A DNA stretch of 64,000 nucleotides from Parapusillimonas granuli (GCF_013416525.1 NZ_JACCEM010000008.1:124001-188000), one strand, 5' to 3'; counted from the stretch's first letter, positions 32,421 through 41,698 are shown. Numbers and translations are program-made. The notes: generated by a model from the letters alone, not told the origin.

Positions 32421-34375
32421 CGCTCGACCCCTTTTGCAGGCATGACGTATTGATTGGAAGCGTTCGACATACCATCAAGCAGAGATGCCTTCTTGCGGCT
32501 GCGCAAATGGTCGAAAAGCTGCCGGAACGCACCTGCAATCCCTTGTGGAAACAGTAGCACCAGCAGAAGAATGATGAATCCCAGCATGGCTCGCCAATAA
32601 TCCGTGCTGCGTGCGACGGTATCGTGCAGCCATGTAAAGCTGAAGGCGCCCACAACAGGGCCGATCAGGGTTTGGATGCCACCCAAAAGCACCATAACCA
32701 TGCCGTCAACTGACTTATTGACCGCAAGCGCTTCGGGTGAAATGCTGCCCTTGGAAAAAGCAAACAAGGCTCCCGCAATACCGGCGACCCATCCGGCAAG
32801 AATGAACCCCATCCATTGCATGTGCTTCGCATCAATTCCTATTGCATCGGCGCGCATGACGGAATCACGGGCAGCACGCAGCGCATAGCCAAATGGCGCG
32901 AACAATACACGGCGCAAGCCAACAATGCCTGCCACGACGATGATGAGTGTCATCCAATAATAGCTGCTCTTGTCTGATAACCAGGGCGCGGGCCACACTC
33001 CGGTAAGGCCATTGCTCCCTCCTGTGAAATCATCCCATTGATAAGTGACGGCCCAGACGATCTGCGCGAAGGCCAGGGTCAGCATGGCAAAGTAAACACC
33101 AGACAGTCGCACCGCAAACCAGCCGAAGACAAATGCTCCAGCGGCAGCGACAACAGGCGCCATGATCAATGCCATTTCCATGGGGATGCCCATAGTCCTG
33201 ACAATCAACGCGGCACCGTAGGCTCCCAGGCCAAAATAAGCAGCGTGTCCGAAAGAGTGCAACCCCGCCGGCCCCATGATGAAATGCAGACTGGCGGCGA
33301 AGAGTGCGGCAATCAGCAAGTCAATCATCAATACCGTGGTGTAAGGCGAATCCGCCATGATCACGGGAACAACGGCCAACAACAGCACAAAAGCGGCTAC
33401 GCCCGCCAGATAGGTAGTACTGGCCGGACGCAATGGATCTTCCGCATTATTGGCATAGCGATTGACAGGCTGAGGACGCCCCATGAGACCCCATGGCCGC
33501 CAGATCAGAACCACCGCCATGACCAGAAAATCCACCACCAAAGTCAGCTTTGAAAAAGAAATGGTGAACCCGAAAACATCGACAATACCGAGCCAGATGC
33601 ATAATGCTTTCAGCTCTGCAATAAGCAACGCCGCGACATAAGCGCCCGGCAACGAGCCCATTCCACCGACAACTACCACCACAAACGCGGACCCGATGGT
33701 ATGAAGGTCGATCTCGAGGTTCGCTGCCTCCCGAGGCAGTTGCAAAGCGCCGCCCAGACCCGCAAGCAAGGCCCCCAATGCAAATACGGCGGTAAACAGC
33801 CAGGCCTGATTCACGCCGAGTGCGCTGACCATTTCCCGATCTTGCGTAGCAGCACGAACCAGGACGCCAAAACGCGTTTTCTTGAGCAACAACCAGACCA
33901 AACCGAGAACAACCGGCCCCACTGCCATCAAGAACAAATCATAGGTGGGGAATTTCCGCCCAAGAATCGTTATGGCACCACTCAAACCTGGCGCACGGGG
34001 GCCCAATAGTTCTTCCGGGCCCCACAAGTAAAGAACGGCATCCCTGATGATCAGCACCAACGCAAATGTTGCGAGAAGCTGGAATAATTCAGGCGCTTTG
34101 TAGATTCGCCTCAACAACACCATCTCGATCAACGCCCCAAGAAGGCTGACCGTCAAGGCGGCTAGAAGTAGCGCCGGCCAAAACCCCAAGTTCGCACCCA
34201 ACAATCCTACCAGCGTATATGCCACGTAGATTCCGACCATGTAGAACGAACCATGGGCGAAGTTGATAATGCGTGTTACACCAAAGATCAGGGAAAGGCC
34301 GGCAGCGACGAGAAATAATGAAGAAGCTGCTGCCAGCCCATTAACCAACTGAACAATAAAACCCGAAAAGCTCAT
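32417..34375 (-). CDS. fused LivH-LivM ABC permease
   Basis: 652 residues joining both permeases of a Liv-type importer in one chain. Residues 1-~300 are LivH-like (LIFGVTRIINFAHGSFYMVG, GGMGSLPGAYVAALLIAELK), residues ~320-640 are LivM-like (GPAGLHSFGHAAYFGLGAYG, LTLAFAQIVWAVTYQWDDFT, GSISPEALAVNKSVDGMVMV). A hydrophilic stretch (RPQPVNRYANNAEDP) links the halves; many hydrophobic segments fill each. In the second transporter of this window the two are separate genes. The gene overlaps livG and follows the binding-protein gene by 30 bases. Confidence 0.93.
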   Translation of the reverse strand: MSFSGFIVQLVNGLAAASSLFLVAAGLSLIFGVTRIINFAHGSFYMVGIYVAYTLVGLLGANLGFWPALLLAALTVSLLGALIEMVLLRRIYKAPELFQLLATFALVLIIRDAVLYLWGPEELLGPRAPGLSGAITILGRKFPTYDLFLMAVGPVVLGLVWLLLKKTRFGVLVRAATQDREMVSALGVNQAWLFTAVFALGALLAGLGGALQLPREAANLEIDLHTIGSAFVVVVVGGMGSLPGAYVAALLIAELKALCIWLGIVDVFGFTISFSKLTLVVDFLVMAVVLIWRPWGLMGRPQPVNRYANNAEDPLRPASTTYLAGVAAFVLLLAVVPVIMADSPYTTVLMIDLLIAALFAASLHFIMGPAGLHSFGHAAYFGLGAYGAALIVRTMGIPMEMALIMAPVVAAAGAFVFGWFAVRLSGVYFAMLTLAFAQIVWAVTYQWDDFTGGSNGLTGVWPAPWLSDKSSYYWMTLIIVVAGIVGLRRVLFAPFGYALRAARDSVMRADAIGIDAKHMQWMGFILAGWVAGIAGALFAFSKGSISPEALAVNKSVDGMVMVLLGGIQTLIGPVVGAFSFTWLHDTVARSTDYWRAMLGFIILLLVLLFPQGIAGAFRQLFDHLRSRKKASLLDGMSNASNQYVMPAKGVER

Positions 34376-34405
34376 AGCAGCTCCAGTATGGTCGTCAGTA
34401 GTAAT

Positions 34406-35620
34406 CTAGTTCTTGGCCCGCGCCCGTGCTATTTCGTCGCCTGATGGATGGAAAGCCGGATCAGTGCCATCTATATACATAAAGTCAACCAAAACACCTT
34501 TCCCGTCTTTCTTCTTGGTGCGCCCGACATAAGTCCCCATGGTGGACTGGTTATCTTGAGAACGGAAAGTGATTGGCCCGAAAGGCGTATCAAGAGACAA
34601 GTGCTTGAACGCCTGTATCAAGGCATCCGTCTCTGTCGTACCTGCCTTGGCAACCCCGGCAGCAATCGCATGCATCATGCTGTAGCCAACGACGGAACCC
34701 AGACGTGGGTAGTCTTTGAAACGAGCTTGATAGGCCTTCAGGAAGCTTTCATGCTGTGGGATGTCAACACCATTCCATGGGTAGCCAGTCACAATCCAGC
34801 CATCCGGTGTTTCTTCTTTGAGAGGATCAAGGTATTCGGGTTCGCCGGTCAACAGGCTGACTACCTCCCGGCCATCAAACAAGCCTCTTGTATTGCCTTC
34901 GCGCACGAATTTAAGAAGGTCGGCGCCGAAAAGCGCATTGAAAATTGCATCGGGCTTGGCATCAGTCATCGCCTGTACCAAGCTGCCCGCGTCGACCTTT
35001 CCAAGAGGAGGCGCTTGTTCGACAACGAACTCGACATCGGGCTGCGCTTCTTTTAAAAGTTGCTTGAACGCCGCAGTCGCAGCTTGCCCGTATTCATAAT
35101 TAGGGTAAACGATAGCCCAACGTTTTTTATTAAGCTTGACAGCCTCGGGAATCAGCATTGCTGTCTGAGTATAGGTGCCCGGCCTTATTCGGAATGTATA
35201 TTCGTTGCCGCCGTTCCAAGTCAGCCTGTCTGTCATGGGTTCGCCCACAAGAAGAAATACCTTCTTTTGTTTCGCGAAATCAGACAGAGCCAGGCTGATA
35301 TTTGACAAGAAGCTGCCCGCGAGAATGTCTACGCGTTCACGCGACAGGAGCTCTTCCGCCACACGCACGGCATCTCCCGGGTTGCCGTTGTCATCCCTGA
35401 TGATCAGCTCGAGTTTTTTTCCACTCACGCCCCCCGCATCATTGATTTCTTGTACTGCCAGTTCCATGCCCTTTCTATATGGCTCCAAAAACGCCGGCTG
35501 AGCCTTGTAGCTGTTCACTTCACCGATCTTGATGACCGATGATTTGGCTACTGCATTCGATGGCGCAAAAGGCGTGCATAAGGCAAGCGCCATTGCGCCG
35601 ACCAGAAGTTTCTTCCTCAT
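34406..35620 (-). CDS. Liv-type ABC transporter periplasmic binding protein
   Basis: About 404 residues from the ATG at 35620, which has GGAGAGAG just upstream and starts the signal peptide MRKKLLVGAMALALCTPF (cleavage near AVA-KSS). A start at 35668 would add 16 residues. Type I periplasmic-binding fold: IKIGEVNSYKAQPAFLEPYR, INDAGGVSGKKLELIIRDDN, GNPGDAVRVAEELLSRERVD, VYPNYEYGQAATAAFKQLL. Cargo is unknown; the acyl-CoA and enamidase genes of the block imply an organic acid or cyclic amide and not a standard amino acid (inference). Confidence 0.93.
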   Translation of the reverse strand: MRKKLLVGAMALALCTPFAPSNAVAKSSVIKIGEVNSYKAQPAFLEPYRKGMELAVQEINDAGGVSGKKLELIIRDDNGNPGDAVRVAEELLSRERVDILAGSFLSNISLALSDFAKQKKVFLLVGEPMTDRLTWNGGNEYTFRIRPGTYTQTAMLIPEAVKLNKKRWAIVYPNYEYGQAATAAFKQLLKEAQPDVEFVVEQAPPLGKVDAGSLVQAMTDAKPDAIFNALFGADLLKFVREGNTRGLFDGREVVSLLTGEPEYLDPLKEETPDGWIVTGYPWNGVDIPQHESFLKAYQARFKDYPRLGSVVGYSMMHAIAAGVAKAGTTETDALIQAFKHLSLDTPFGPITFRSQDNQSTMGTYVGRTKKKDGKGVLVDFMYIDGTDPAFHPSGDEIARARAKN

Positions 35621-35943
35621 CTCTCTCTCCGTTGTGTGATTCTTGCCAGAACATTCTTCTATGTACAAACAACCCTTTCAACATGGGGCGACTATGCCGC
35701 TTTCAAAATTTAACTTACCAAACATTGATTAGGTAAGGTATACTTTGCCTCAAGTGAGTGCGCGTGTCAATGGGTGATCCCCTCCAGGAAGCAAGTTTTC
35801 CAGGTGAACACCGCGGCAGATGTTGGCGCGGGACATAGGACCTCACCCAGGAGCAAAATGAAAAACAGAGTGGCCGGACTCAGCCATCCAAAGAACAGGG
35901 TGGTGGCTCGGCACTCAACAGGGACAATCTGCGAGGAAACGCA
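35621..35943. other. divergent intergenic region of the island
   Basis: About 320 bases between the binding-protein gene and the thioesterase gene, which diverge. It contains the operator/promoter candidate at 35714-35744. The rest (35745-35930) has no ORF, repeat or hairpin that I recognise; a 5' untranslated leader is possible. Confidence 0.5.
35714..35744 (+). promoter_or_regulatory. candidate promoter with overlapping operator dyad
   Basis: Inverted repeat CTTACC-N12-GGTAAG (35714-35719 and 35732-35737) overlaps a plausible rightward promoter: -35 TTACCA (35716-35721), 17-base spacer, -10 TATACT (35739-35744). A repressor bound here would block RNA polymerase, and the TetR-fusion protein is the only regulator in the block. 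Both readings are by eye. Confidence 0.5.
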
Positions 35944-36432
35944 ATGCTATTGAAAGAAACGACACTGACAGCACCCTATACCCATAAAAGAAGAATTCGC
36001 TTTGGTGAGACCGATGCCGCAACTATTGTTTACACGGCGAGGTTCTTTGAGTATGCATTGGACGCCATAGACGCATGGTATGTGGATGTACTCACAGTCA
36101 GCCTGTACGACCTCAATATCCATCACGAAATAACTTGCCCATTCGTCCATGCAAGCATAGATTTCAAATCTGCCTTGCGGCCTGGAAATGAGCTCACAAT
36201 CACAGTATTGATTCAATCTCAGGGCAGATCTTCTCTTACTTTTCAGTTGATCGGTACATGCGAAGACAGCACTCTTTCCTTTACCGGAGAGTTCACCCTT
36301 GTCTTTGTAGATGTCAAAACCATGCGCTCCATGCCCATACCACAGGCCATATCGACACGCATCGACGAGTACCAATGCAGGTGCGAGGAAAACCTCCCTG
36401 CCTCGGAGCCAAGCACGGCTCAAGAGACATAA
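35944..36432 (+). CDS. 4HBT-type acyl-CoA thioesterase
   Basis: 162-residue hotdog-fold thioesterase of the 4-hydroxybenzoyl-CoA thioesterase class. Seen: RRIRFGETDAATIVYTARFF, where the Asp after E-T sits at the catalytic position of the 4HBT motif, then a long helix (EYALDAIDAWYVDV) and strands HASIDFKSALRPGNELTITV. The start has GAGGAAA upstream. It is first in the rightward operon thioesterase / acyl-CoA dehydrogenase / ligase / enamidase / two DUF1185 genes. It may release a pathway CoA intermediate or hydrolyse dead-end thioesters. Confidence 0.85.
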   Translation: MLLKETTLTAPYTHKRRIRFGETDAATIVYTARFFEYALDAIDAWYVDVLTVSLYDLNIHHEITCPFVHASIDFKSALRPGNELTITVLIQSQGRSSLTFQLIGTCEDSTLSFTGEFTLVFVDVKTMRSMPIPQAISTRIDEYQCRCEENLPASEPSTAQET

Positions 36433-36485
36433 CCAAATTGAAATCAAGGCCATCCAAATTGCCATCTATCAGAGAGCGAAATCAA

Positions 36486-37643
36486 ATGCCTACATCTGCC
36501 ACCTGGGACCAAGAAATAGTTGCCGGCGTACAGACATTCGTCCAACGGTATATCACCGGAAATGCACAGAATCTTGAAGAAAGCGATCACTATCCTGAAG
36601 AGATTGTTTCCCAGCTTAAGAACATGGGCCTCTATGGAGCCGCGATTCCTCACGAATATGGCGGAATTGCTTTATCGGTTCCAACCTATGCCAAGGTCAT
36701 GGAAGAATTGGCCTACGGCTGGACAACACTCAACTGCTTCATCAACGGTCACAGCTCAGCTTCCTCAATATTGGCTCAACACGGAACTGAGCACCAAAAA
36801 AAAACCTACCTGCCCCGCATGGCTACAGGCGAGCTACGTGTCGCAATCGCTCTCACCGAGCCCAACGGAGGCTCTGACCTGCAAGCCATCCGCACGCAGG
36901 CAATACGTAACGAGCAAGGTGGCTATACGCTGAAGGGAGCCAAGATCTTCATCACAAACGGTGCCCGTGCCGGAGCAGTGCTGGTTCTCGCCAGAACCGC
37001 GGCAGACAAAGGCGGCATCAGTCTTTTCATGGTTGAAAAAGGCCTGCCCGGGTTCTCTGTTGGTCCCGACGCCCGTGCAATGGGACACCGGCATGTCGAT
37101 GTCACAGAGCTCATGTTTGATGATGTCCGGTTAAGTCCGGACAGCCTGGTCAGTGGAGTCGAGGGTCAAGGCCTCAAACAGATGCTGGACGCATTGGAAA
37201 CCGGAAGGATTGCCATGGCCGCCACAGCAGTGGGCCTGTCTCGTTCCGCATTGAAGGCTGCACGAGATTACGCTGCGCAGCGCGTGGCATTCGGCACAGA
37301 GATCATTCACCATCAGGCCATCCAGATATTGCTGGCCGACATGGCAACTCAAACCGCAGCGGCGCAAGCTCTTGTCCAGGTGGCGGCCAACACAAAAGAA
37401 AGCGGCCAACGTTCAGATATGGTTTCAGGCATGGCAAAGCTCTTTGCTGGCGAAACGTGCGCCAAGGTTGCCCTGGATTGTGTACGCATACATGGCGGAT
37501 CCGGCTTTGTTCGCGACTTCCCTGCTGAACGCTATTACCGTGAAGCCCCCTATTACATTCTCACCGAAGGCACCAACGAAATCCAAAAGATGATTATCGC
37601 GAAGCGCATGCTCAAAGGTGATGCCGAAACGCTTGGACTATGA
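36486..37643 (+). CDS. acyl-CoA dehydrogenase
   Basis: 385 residues from the ATG at 36486 (MPTSATWDQEI), typical length for the FAD-dependent family that introduces an alpha-beta double bond into acyl-CoA. Seen: IPHEYGGIALSVPTYAKVME, the FAD/substrate loop RVAIALTEPNGGSDLQAIRT, GAKIFITNGARAGAVLV, YAAQRVAFGTEIIHHQAIQ, and the C-terminal YILTEGTNEIQKMIIAKRML, with the catalytic-type Glu in TEGTNEI. No ETF genes are nearby. Substrate (short, branched or dicarboxylic, such as glutaryl-CoA) cannot be decided by eye. Confidence 0.93.
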   Translation: MPTSATWDQEIVAGVQTFVQRYITGNAQNLEESDHYPEEIVSQLKNMGLYGAAIPHEYGGIALSVPTYAKVMEELAYGWTTLNCFINGHSSASSILAQHGTEHQKKTYLPRMATGELRVAIALTEPNGGSDLQAIRTQAIRNEQGGYTLKGAKIFITNGARAGAVLVLARTAADKGGISLFMVEKGLPGFSVGPDARAMGHRHVDVTELMFDDVRLSPDSLVSGVEGQGLKQMLDALETGRIAMAATAVGLSRSALKAARDYAAQRVAFGTEIIHHQAIQILLADMATQTAAAQALVQVAANTKESGQRSDMVSGMAKLFAGETCAKVALDCVRIHGGSGFVRDFPAERYYREAPYYILTEGTNEIQKMIIAKRMLKGDAETLGL

Positions 37644-37658
37644 CGCATGGAGACTCTC

Positions 37659-39176
37659 ATGACTGAACATCTCGCGGTTGCCGATGCCGAAGCGCTCAAT
37701 GCATTGACCCTCATTGATCGCCACGCCGAGGAACGTCCTGATCATCCCGCCATCTTGTTTGAAGACCAGCGCGTAACGTACAAACAGCTGGTGGAGCGCG
37801 CCACGATCATGGCGCACGCCCTGAAAGCACTGAATATCGGCGCTGGCAGCCGCATCTGCCTCATAGCCCGCAACTCGCCCAACTACTATGTTGCATATCT
37901 GGGCGTACTCCGCGCTGGGGGAGCGTTGTTCCCCATCAATGCCGATCTCAGCCACGACGAAATCGCCTACATCGTCAATAAAACAGACCCGGCCCTTGTC
38001 CTGTACGACCCGGATTGCCATCAAATCTTATCGGACACGTGGAACAAGAATGGCCTCGACACGCCCCACCACCTGATCGATGATCTGTTGGCAGAAAACG
38101 TAGCGGGAGGCCTAAGCCTTGATACACACCGCGGCCCAGGAGACATGGCTGTTGTCATTCATACTTCCGGCACCACCGCGCGGCCTAAAGGTGTGGTCGC
38201 CAGCGACGCAATGGAAGTGAACTCTGCCCTGGCCCTGATCCGAGAATGGAATGTACAGCCTTCTGACATTTCTGTTTGTGCCCTTCCGCTGTCCTATACA
38301 TTCGGGCTATTTACCGCTTCGTTTGTTGCCTTGACCGCCGGTGCCAGCGTACTGCTTTTCAAGAAATTCAACCCTGTACATGTTCTGGCCGGGATTGAAA
38401 GACACGGCGCCACTTACATGGTCGGCGTGCCCGCCATGTACGCCATGATGCTTGAGCATGTCGAACAAACAGGCAAGCAGTACCAACTGAAATCCGTTCG
38501 CTTCATGGCCTCATCTGGCGCGCCGATCGCCGCGCACATCAAAGAACGTTTCAGCCAACGCATGGGCCTGCCCCTGCTTGAGTATTACGCCCTTTCTGAA
38601 TGCACGCCCATTTTCTCCTTCAGCCTCAACCAATCGCCACTGCCGCCCTTTGGTTCGTGTGGAAGGCTGATAAAAGGAGCTGAAGTCAAAATCGTTGATG
38701 AACACGGCAATTCGGTACCAGACGGTACAGCAGGCCACCTATACGTACGTTCTGAGCGGCTGATGAGCGGGTATTACCTGGATCCAGAACGTAATGCGAG
38801 CGCTTTCGAAGATGGTTGGTTCAACACGGGAGACCTGGCGTATCACGACTCAGAAGGCTTTTATTACCTGGTCGGCCGCGACCGCGATCAAGTGATATCC
38901 GGCGGCTACAAAATTGCCAGCGCTGAGGTTGAAGAACAAATCCTGAAGCACGGATCCGTCGCGCAGGCCGCTGTCGTCGGAAGCCCAGACGACATCCTGG
39001 GGGAGGTAGTCAAAGCCGTTCTAGTCCTAAAAGATGGATACCAATTAACGGAATCGGAAATCGTTGCTCATTGCAAGGAATACCTGGCTGAACACAAGGT
39101 GCCCAAACTTGTTGAGTTTCGAGAAGCATTACCCACCAGCCCAGCCGGCAAAGTCCTAAAGCGGCAGCTCATCTGA
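37659..39176 (+). CDS. AMP-forming acyl-CoA ligase
   Basis: 505 residues from the ATG at 37659, preferred over 37647 because GGAG lies 6 bases upstream of it. ANL superfamily: P-loop HTSGTTARPKGVV, YYALSECTPIFSFS (A5), EDGWFNTGDLAYHDSEGF (A7), GRDRDQVISGGYKI (A8) and catalytic Lys in TSPAGKVLKRQL. N-terminal HAEERPDHPAILFEDQ is typical of class I ligases. It would form the CoA ester that the neighbouring dehydrogenase oxidises. It lies 15 bases after the dehydrogenase gene in the same operon. Confidence 0.93.
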   Translation: MTEHLAVADAEALNALTLIDRHAEERPDHPAILFEDQRVTYKQLVERATIMAHALKALNIGAGSRICLIARNSPNYYVAYLGVLRAGGALFPINADLSHDEIAYIVNKTDPALVLYDPDCHQILSDTWNKNGLDTPHHLIDDLLAENVAGGLSLDTHRGPGDMAVVIHTSGTTARPKGVVASDAMEVNSALALIREWNVQPSDISVCALPLSYTFGLFTASFVALTAGASVLLFKKFNPVHVLAGIERHGATYMVGVPAMYAMMLEHVEQTGKQYQLKSVRFMASSGAPIAAHIKERFSQRMGLPLLEYYALSECTPIFSFSLNQSPLPPFGSCGRLIKGAEVKIVDEHGNSVPDGTAGHLYVRSERLMSGYYLDPERNASAFEDGWFNTGDLAYHDSEGFYYLVGRDRDQVISGGYKIASAEVEEQILKHGSVAQAAVVGSPDDILGEVVKAVLVLKDGYQLTESEIVAHCKEYLAEHKVPKLVEFREALPTSPAGKVLKRQLI

Positions 39177-39207
39177 AGCCAAATAAGCGTTCATGGAGTA
39201 GACAATC

Positions 39208-40392
39208 ATGCATGATGAAATTTCATCAGAAACAGGGAAAACGCTCATCAAGAATATTGGATTATTGCTGTCGGGTGACATCGATCACCCAGTTTTGGAG
39301 GCCGACACCCTGGTTGTGGAAAACGGAATCATCACGGCGGTGGGCAAAGAAAAAGACTGCGACCCCGAGGGTGTGAAAACCATCATCGACGCACGCAACA
39401 CAACGGTAGCCCCTGGCCTGATAGACAGCCACGTTCACCCGGTCTTCGGGGACTGGACTCCTCGCCAGAATCAGCTTGGCTGGATTGAATCCACTCTGCA
39501 CGGCGGCGTGACAACCATGATTTCCGCAGGCGAAGTCCATTTACCGGGGCGCCCAAAGGACATTGTTGGGCTCAAGGCGCTGGCCATTACCGCCCAACGG
39601 GCTTTTGACAATTTTCGGCCTGCTGGCGTGAAAGTCCTGGCCGGCGCACCCGTTCTTGAGCAAGGCATGGTGGAATCCGATTTCAAAGACCTGTCGGAGG
39701 CCGGCGTGACGCTGCTGGGCGAGGTCGGACTAGGCTCAGTGAAAGCCGCTTACGAAGCCAAAGAGATGGTTGCGTGGGCGCGCAAGCACGGTATTCAAAG
39801 CACCATCCATACAGGCGGCCCTTCAATTCCTGGTTCAGGCCTGATTGATAAAGACACAGTCCTGGAAGTGGATGCCGACATCATCGGCCATATTAACGGT
39901 GGCCATACATCGCTTCCTGAAGCCCATGTGTGCGAATTATGCGAAGTCTCATCGCGAGCGATTGAAATTGTTCATAACGGCAATGAGAAAGTTGCCCTGG
40001 CCGCAGCACGCGCTGCGATCGAATTGAAGTGTCCCCACCGAATCATCCTGGGCACCGACAGCCCGGCCGGGTCAGGCGTGCAGCCCTTGGGGATTCTGCG
40101 GGTAATCGCCATGCTGTCTTCCATCGGCGGAATTCCAGCAGAACAAGTCTTCTGTTTTGCAACGGGCAACACGGCACGTATACGCGAATTGAACTGCGGC
40201 CTGATCGAAGTCGGTCGCGCCGCAGACCTGGTCTTCATGGATCGTGCGCAGTATTCACCTGCCGGCAACATTCTGGACAGCATTCGTCTTGGAGATATTC
40301 CTGGAATTGGAATGGTCATGATTGATGGGGTTGTGCGCTGCCGACGCAGTCGCAACACACCGCCAGCGACACAAATTCCCGAAATCCTGTAA
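39208..40392 (+). CDS. enamidase-like cyclic amidohydrolase
   Basis: 394-residue amidohydrolase very like enamidase of Eubacterium barkeri (recalled sequence), which hydrolyses 6-oxo-1,4,5,6-tetrahydronicotinate to ammonia and 2-formylglutarate. Shared stretches: KNIGLLLSGDIDHPVLEADT, LHGGVTTMISAG, PGRPKDIVGLKALAIT, HTGGPSIPGSG, GTDSPAGSGVQPLGILR and a terminal SRNTPP. Metal ligands are present: His75 and His77 (DSHVHP), Glu172 (GEVGLG), His201, His228, Asp284. So hydrolysis of a cyclic enamide or lactam is likely. It follows the acyl-CoA ligase gene by 31 bases and precedes two DUF1185 genes. An aerobe having it with no nicotinate genes nearby suggests a different ring substrate. Confidence 0.85.
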   Translation: MHDEISSETGKTLIKNIGLLLSGDIDHPVLEADTLVVENGIITAVGKEKDCDPEGVKTIIDARNTTVAPGLIDSHVHPVFGDWTPRQNQLGWIESTLHGGVTTMISAGEVHLPGRPKDIVGLKALAITAQRAFDNFRPAGVKVLAGAPVLEQGMVESDFKDLSEAGVTLLGEVGLGSVKAAYEAKEMVAWARKHGIQSTIHTGGPSIPGSGLIDKDTVLEVDADIIGHINGGHTSLPEAHVCELCEVSSRAIEIVHNGNEKVALAAARAAIELKCPHRIILGTDSPAGSGVQPLGILRVIAMLSSIGGIPAEQVFCFATGNTARIRELNCGLIEVGRAADLVFMDRAQYSPAGNILDSIRLGDIPGIGMVMIDGVVRCRRSRNTPPATQIPEIL

Positions 40393-40443
40393 ACCCCGCC
40401 TATCCATATACCCATTGGATTTTGCAATTTGCTCACGACAGCC

Positions 40444-41085
40444 ATGATCAATATCGAACGGATCCACACCCAAATCGAACATATTTTCCACGAGTTCGGG
40501 CCGCCACCCGACACTCCCCTCATACGGGGCGCCATCAGTGTGGTCATGACCAATCCATTTGCAGGGCGTTACGAACCGAATCTCCTGACCATGATGGAAC
40601 AACTCGATCCCATCGGACTCGGCTTGGCCAAACGCCTTCACCAAGCCATGGATGTACCGCTCGAAAGCATTTCCACCTATGGAAAGGGAGCCATCGTAGG
40701 AGCTGCTGGCGAACTGGAACACGGCGCAATCTGGCATGTGCCGGGAGGTTACGCCATGCGCGAACTATTAGGCTGGAAGGGCGACCGCAGTGCTTATCGG
40801 CAAGGCAAAGATGACACAAAAACCGGTCAACCAGGTAACGCGCTTGCCATCGTCCCTTCTACAAAAAAGGTCGGCCCCCCTGGAACAGCAATCGATATTC
40901 CCCTGACCAACATCAACGCCTCTTATGTTCGTGGGCAATTTGATGCCATTGAAGTCCGCATCCCCGGGGCACCCAAAGCCGATCAACTGGTTTTTATTCT
41001 TGCCATGACAACCGGCTATCGCATTCATGAACGCGTTGGCGGGCTTCGTGCTGAAGACATCAGCCAATGGAACGGATTGCGTTAA
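40444..41085 (+). CDS. 'amino acid synthesis' family protein (PF06684/DUF1185), copy 1
   Basis: 213 residues from the ATG at 40444 (MINIERIHTQIEHIF). Family pattern: TPLIRGAISVVMTNPFAGRY, ISTYGKGAIVGAAGELEHGA, ALAIVPSTKKVGPPGTAIDI, SYVRGQFDAIEVRIPGAPKA, ending IHERVGGLRAEDI. The Pfam name is historical; no enzymatic activity is established to my knowledge. Its tandem partner at 41114 shares these blocks at moderate identity, so the pair may form a hetero-oligomer. The central insert (residues ~105-135: YAMRELLGWKGDRSAYRQ) is absent from copy 2, making a specialised subunit plausible. Confidence 0.82.
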   Translation: MINIERIHTQIEHIFHEFGPPPDTPLIRGAISVVMTNPFAGRYEPNLLTMMEQLDPIGLGLAKRLHQAMDVPLESISTYGKGAIVGAAGELEHGAIWHVPGGYAMRELLGWKGDRSAYRQGKDDTKTGQPGNALAIVPSTKKVGPPGTAIDIPLTNINASYVRGQFDAIEVRIPGAPKADQLVFILAMTTGYRIHERVGGLRAEDISQWNGLR

Positions 41086-41113
41086 GCCCAACACGCTAAA
41101 AAAGGAAAATACA

Positions 41114-41698
41114 ATGCAGGCAAAAATACGAAAAATCTCGGTTCACGTTGACGAAATCCAACAAGAAATGGGACAAAATATTGAACCACCCACAAGACGC
41201 GCCCTCGCAGTCGCCGTAATAGAAAACCCCTACGCAGGACGTTACAGCAAAGATCTGGACGAGCTCGTGGCCATTGGTGAAGAACTGGGCGGCCTCCTCG
41301 GACAAAAAGCCGTCCAATACCTGGGCATCGCCCCTGAGGATGTTCAAAGCTACGGAAAAGCGGCTGTTGTTGGAGAGGCAGGCGAGCTGGAACATGCTGC
41401 GGCAATCTTGCATCCAAAAATGGGGGCCCCATTCCGCGGTGCGGTCGGTGGCGGCGCCGCCTTAATTCCATCAGCAAAAAAAATGGGGACGCTGGGAACC
41501 CCCATTGACGTTCCACTAGGTCACAAGGATGCGGCCTTTGTGCGCAGCCATTTCGATGCAATGGAGGCCCGCATACCCGATGCGCCACGCGCCGGTGAAA
41601 TCATGGTTGCTGTGTGTGTTACAGACAGTGGCCGCCCATTGCCCCGCGTCGGTGGCTTGCAAGTGGAAGACATTGTTGGAAAAGACGGCTTGCGTTAA
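41114..41698 (+). CDS. 'amino acid synthesis' family protein (PF06684/DUF1185), copy 2
   Basis: 194 residues from the ATG at 41114 with AAAGGAAAAT upstream. Blocks shared with copy 1: ALAVAVIENPYAGRYSKDL, VQSYGKAAVVGEAGELEHAA, ALIPSAKKMGTLGTPIDVPL, AFVRSHFDAMEARIPDAPRA, LPRVGGLQVEDIVGKDGLR. It is the typical family length. Last gene of the rightward operon; a tRNA-Val gene follows 78 bases on, in the opposite direction. Function unknown; linkage to an enamidase-like hydrolase suggests a step before or after ring opening. Confidence 0.82.
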   Translation: MQAKIRKISVHVDEIQQEMGQNIEPPTRRALAVAVIENPYAGRYSKDLDELVAIGEELGGLLGQKAVQYLGIAPEDVQSYGKAAVVGEAGELEHAAAILHPKMGAPFRGAVGGGAALIPSAKKMGTLGTPIDVPLGHKDAAFVRSHFDAMEARIPDAPRAGEIMVAVCVTDSGRPLPRVGGLQVEDIVGKDGLR

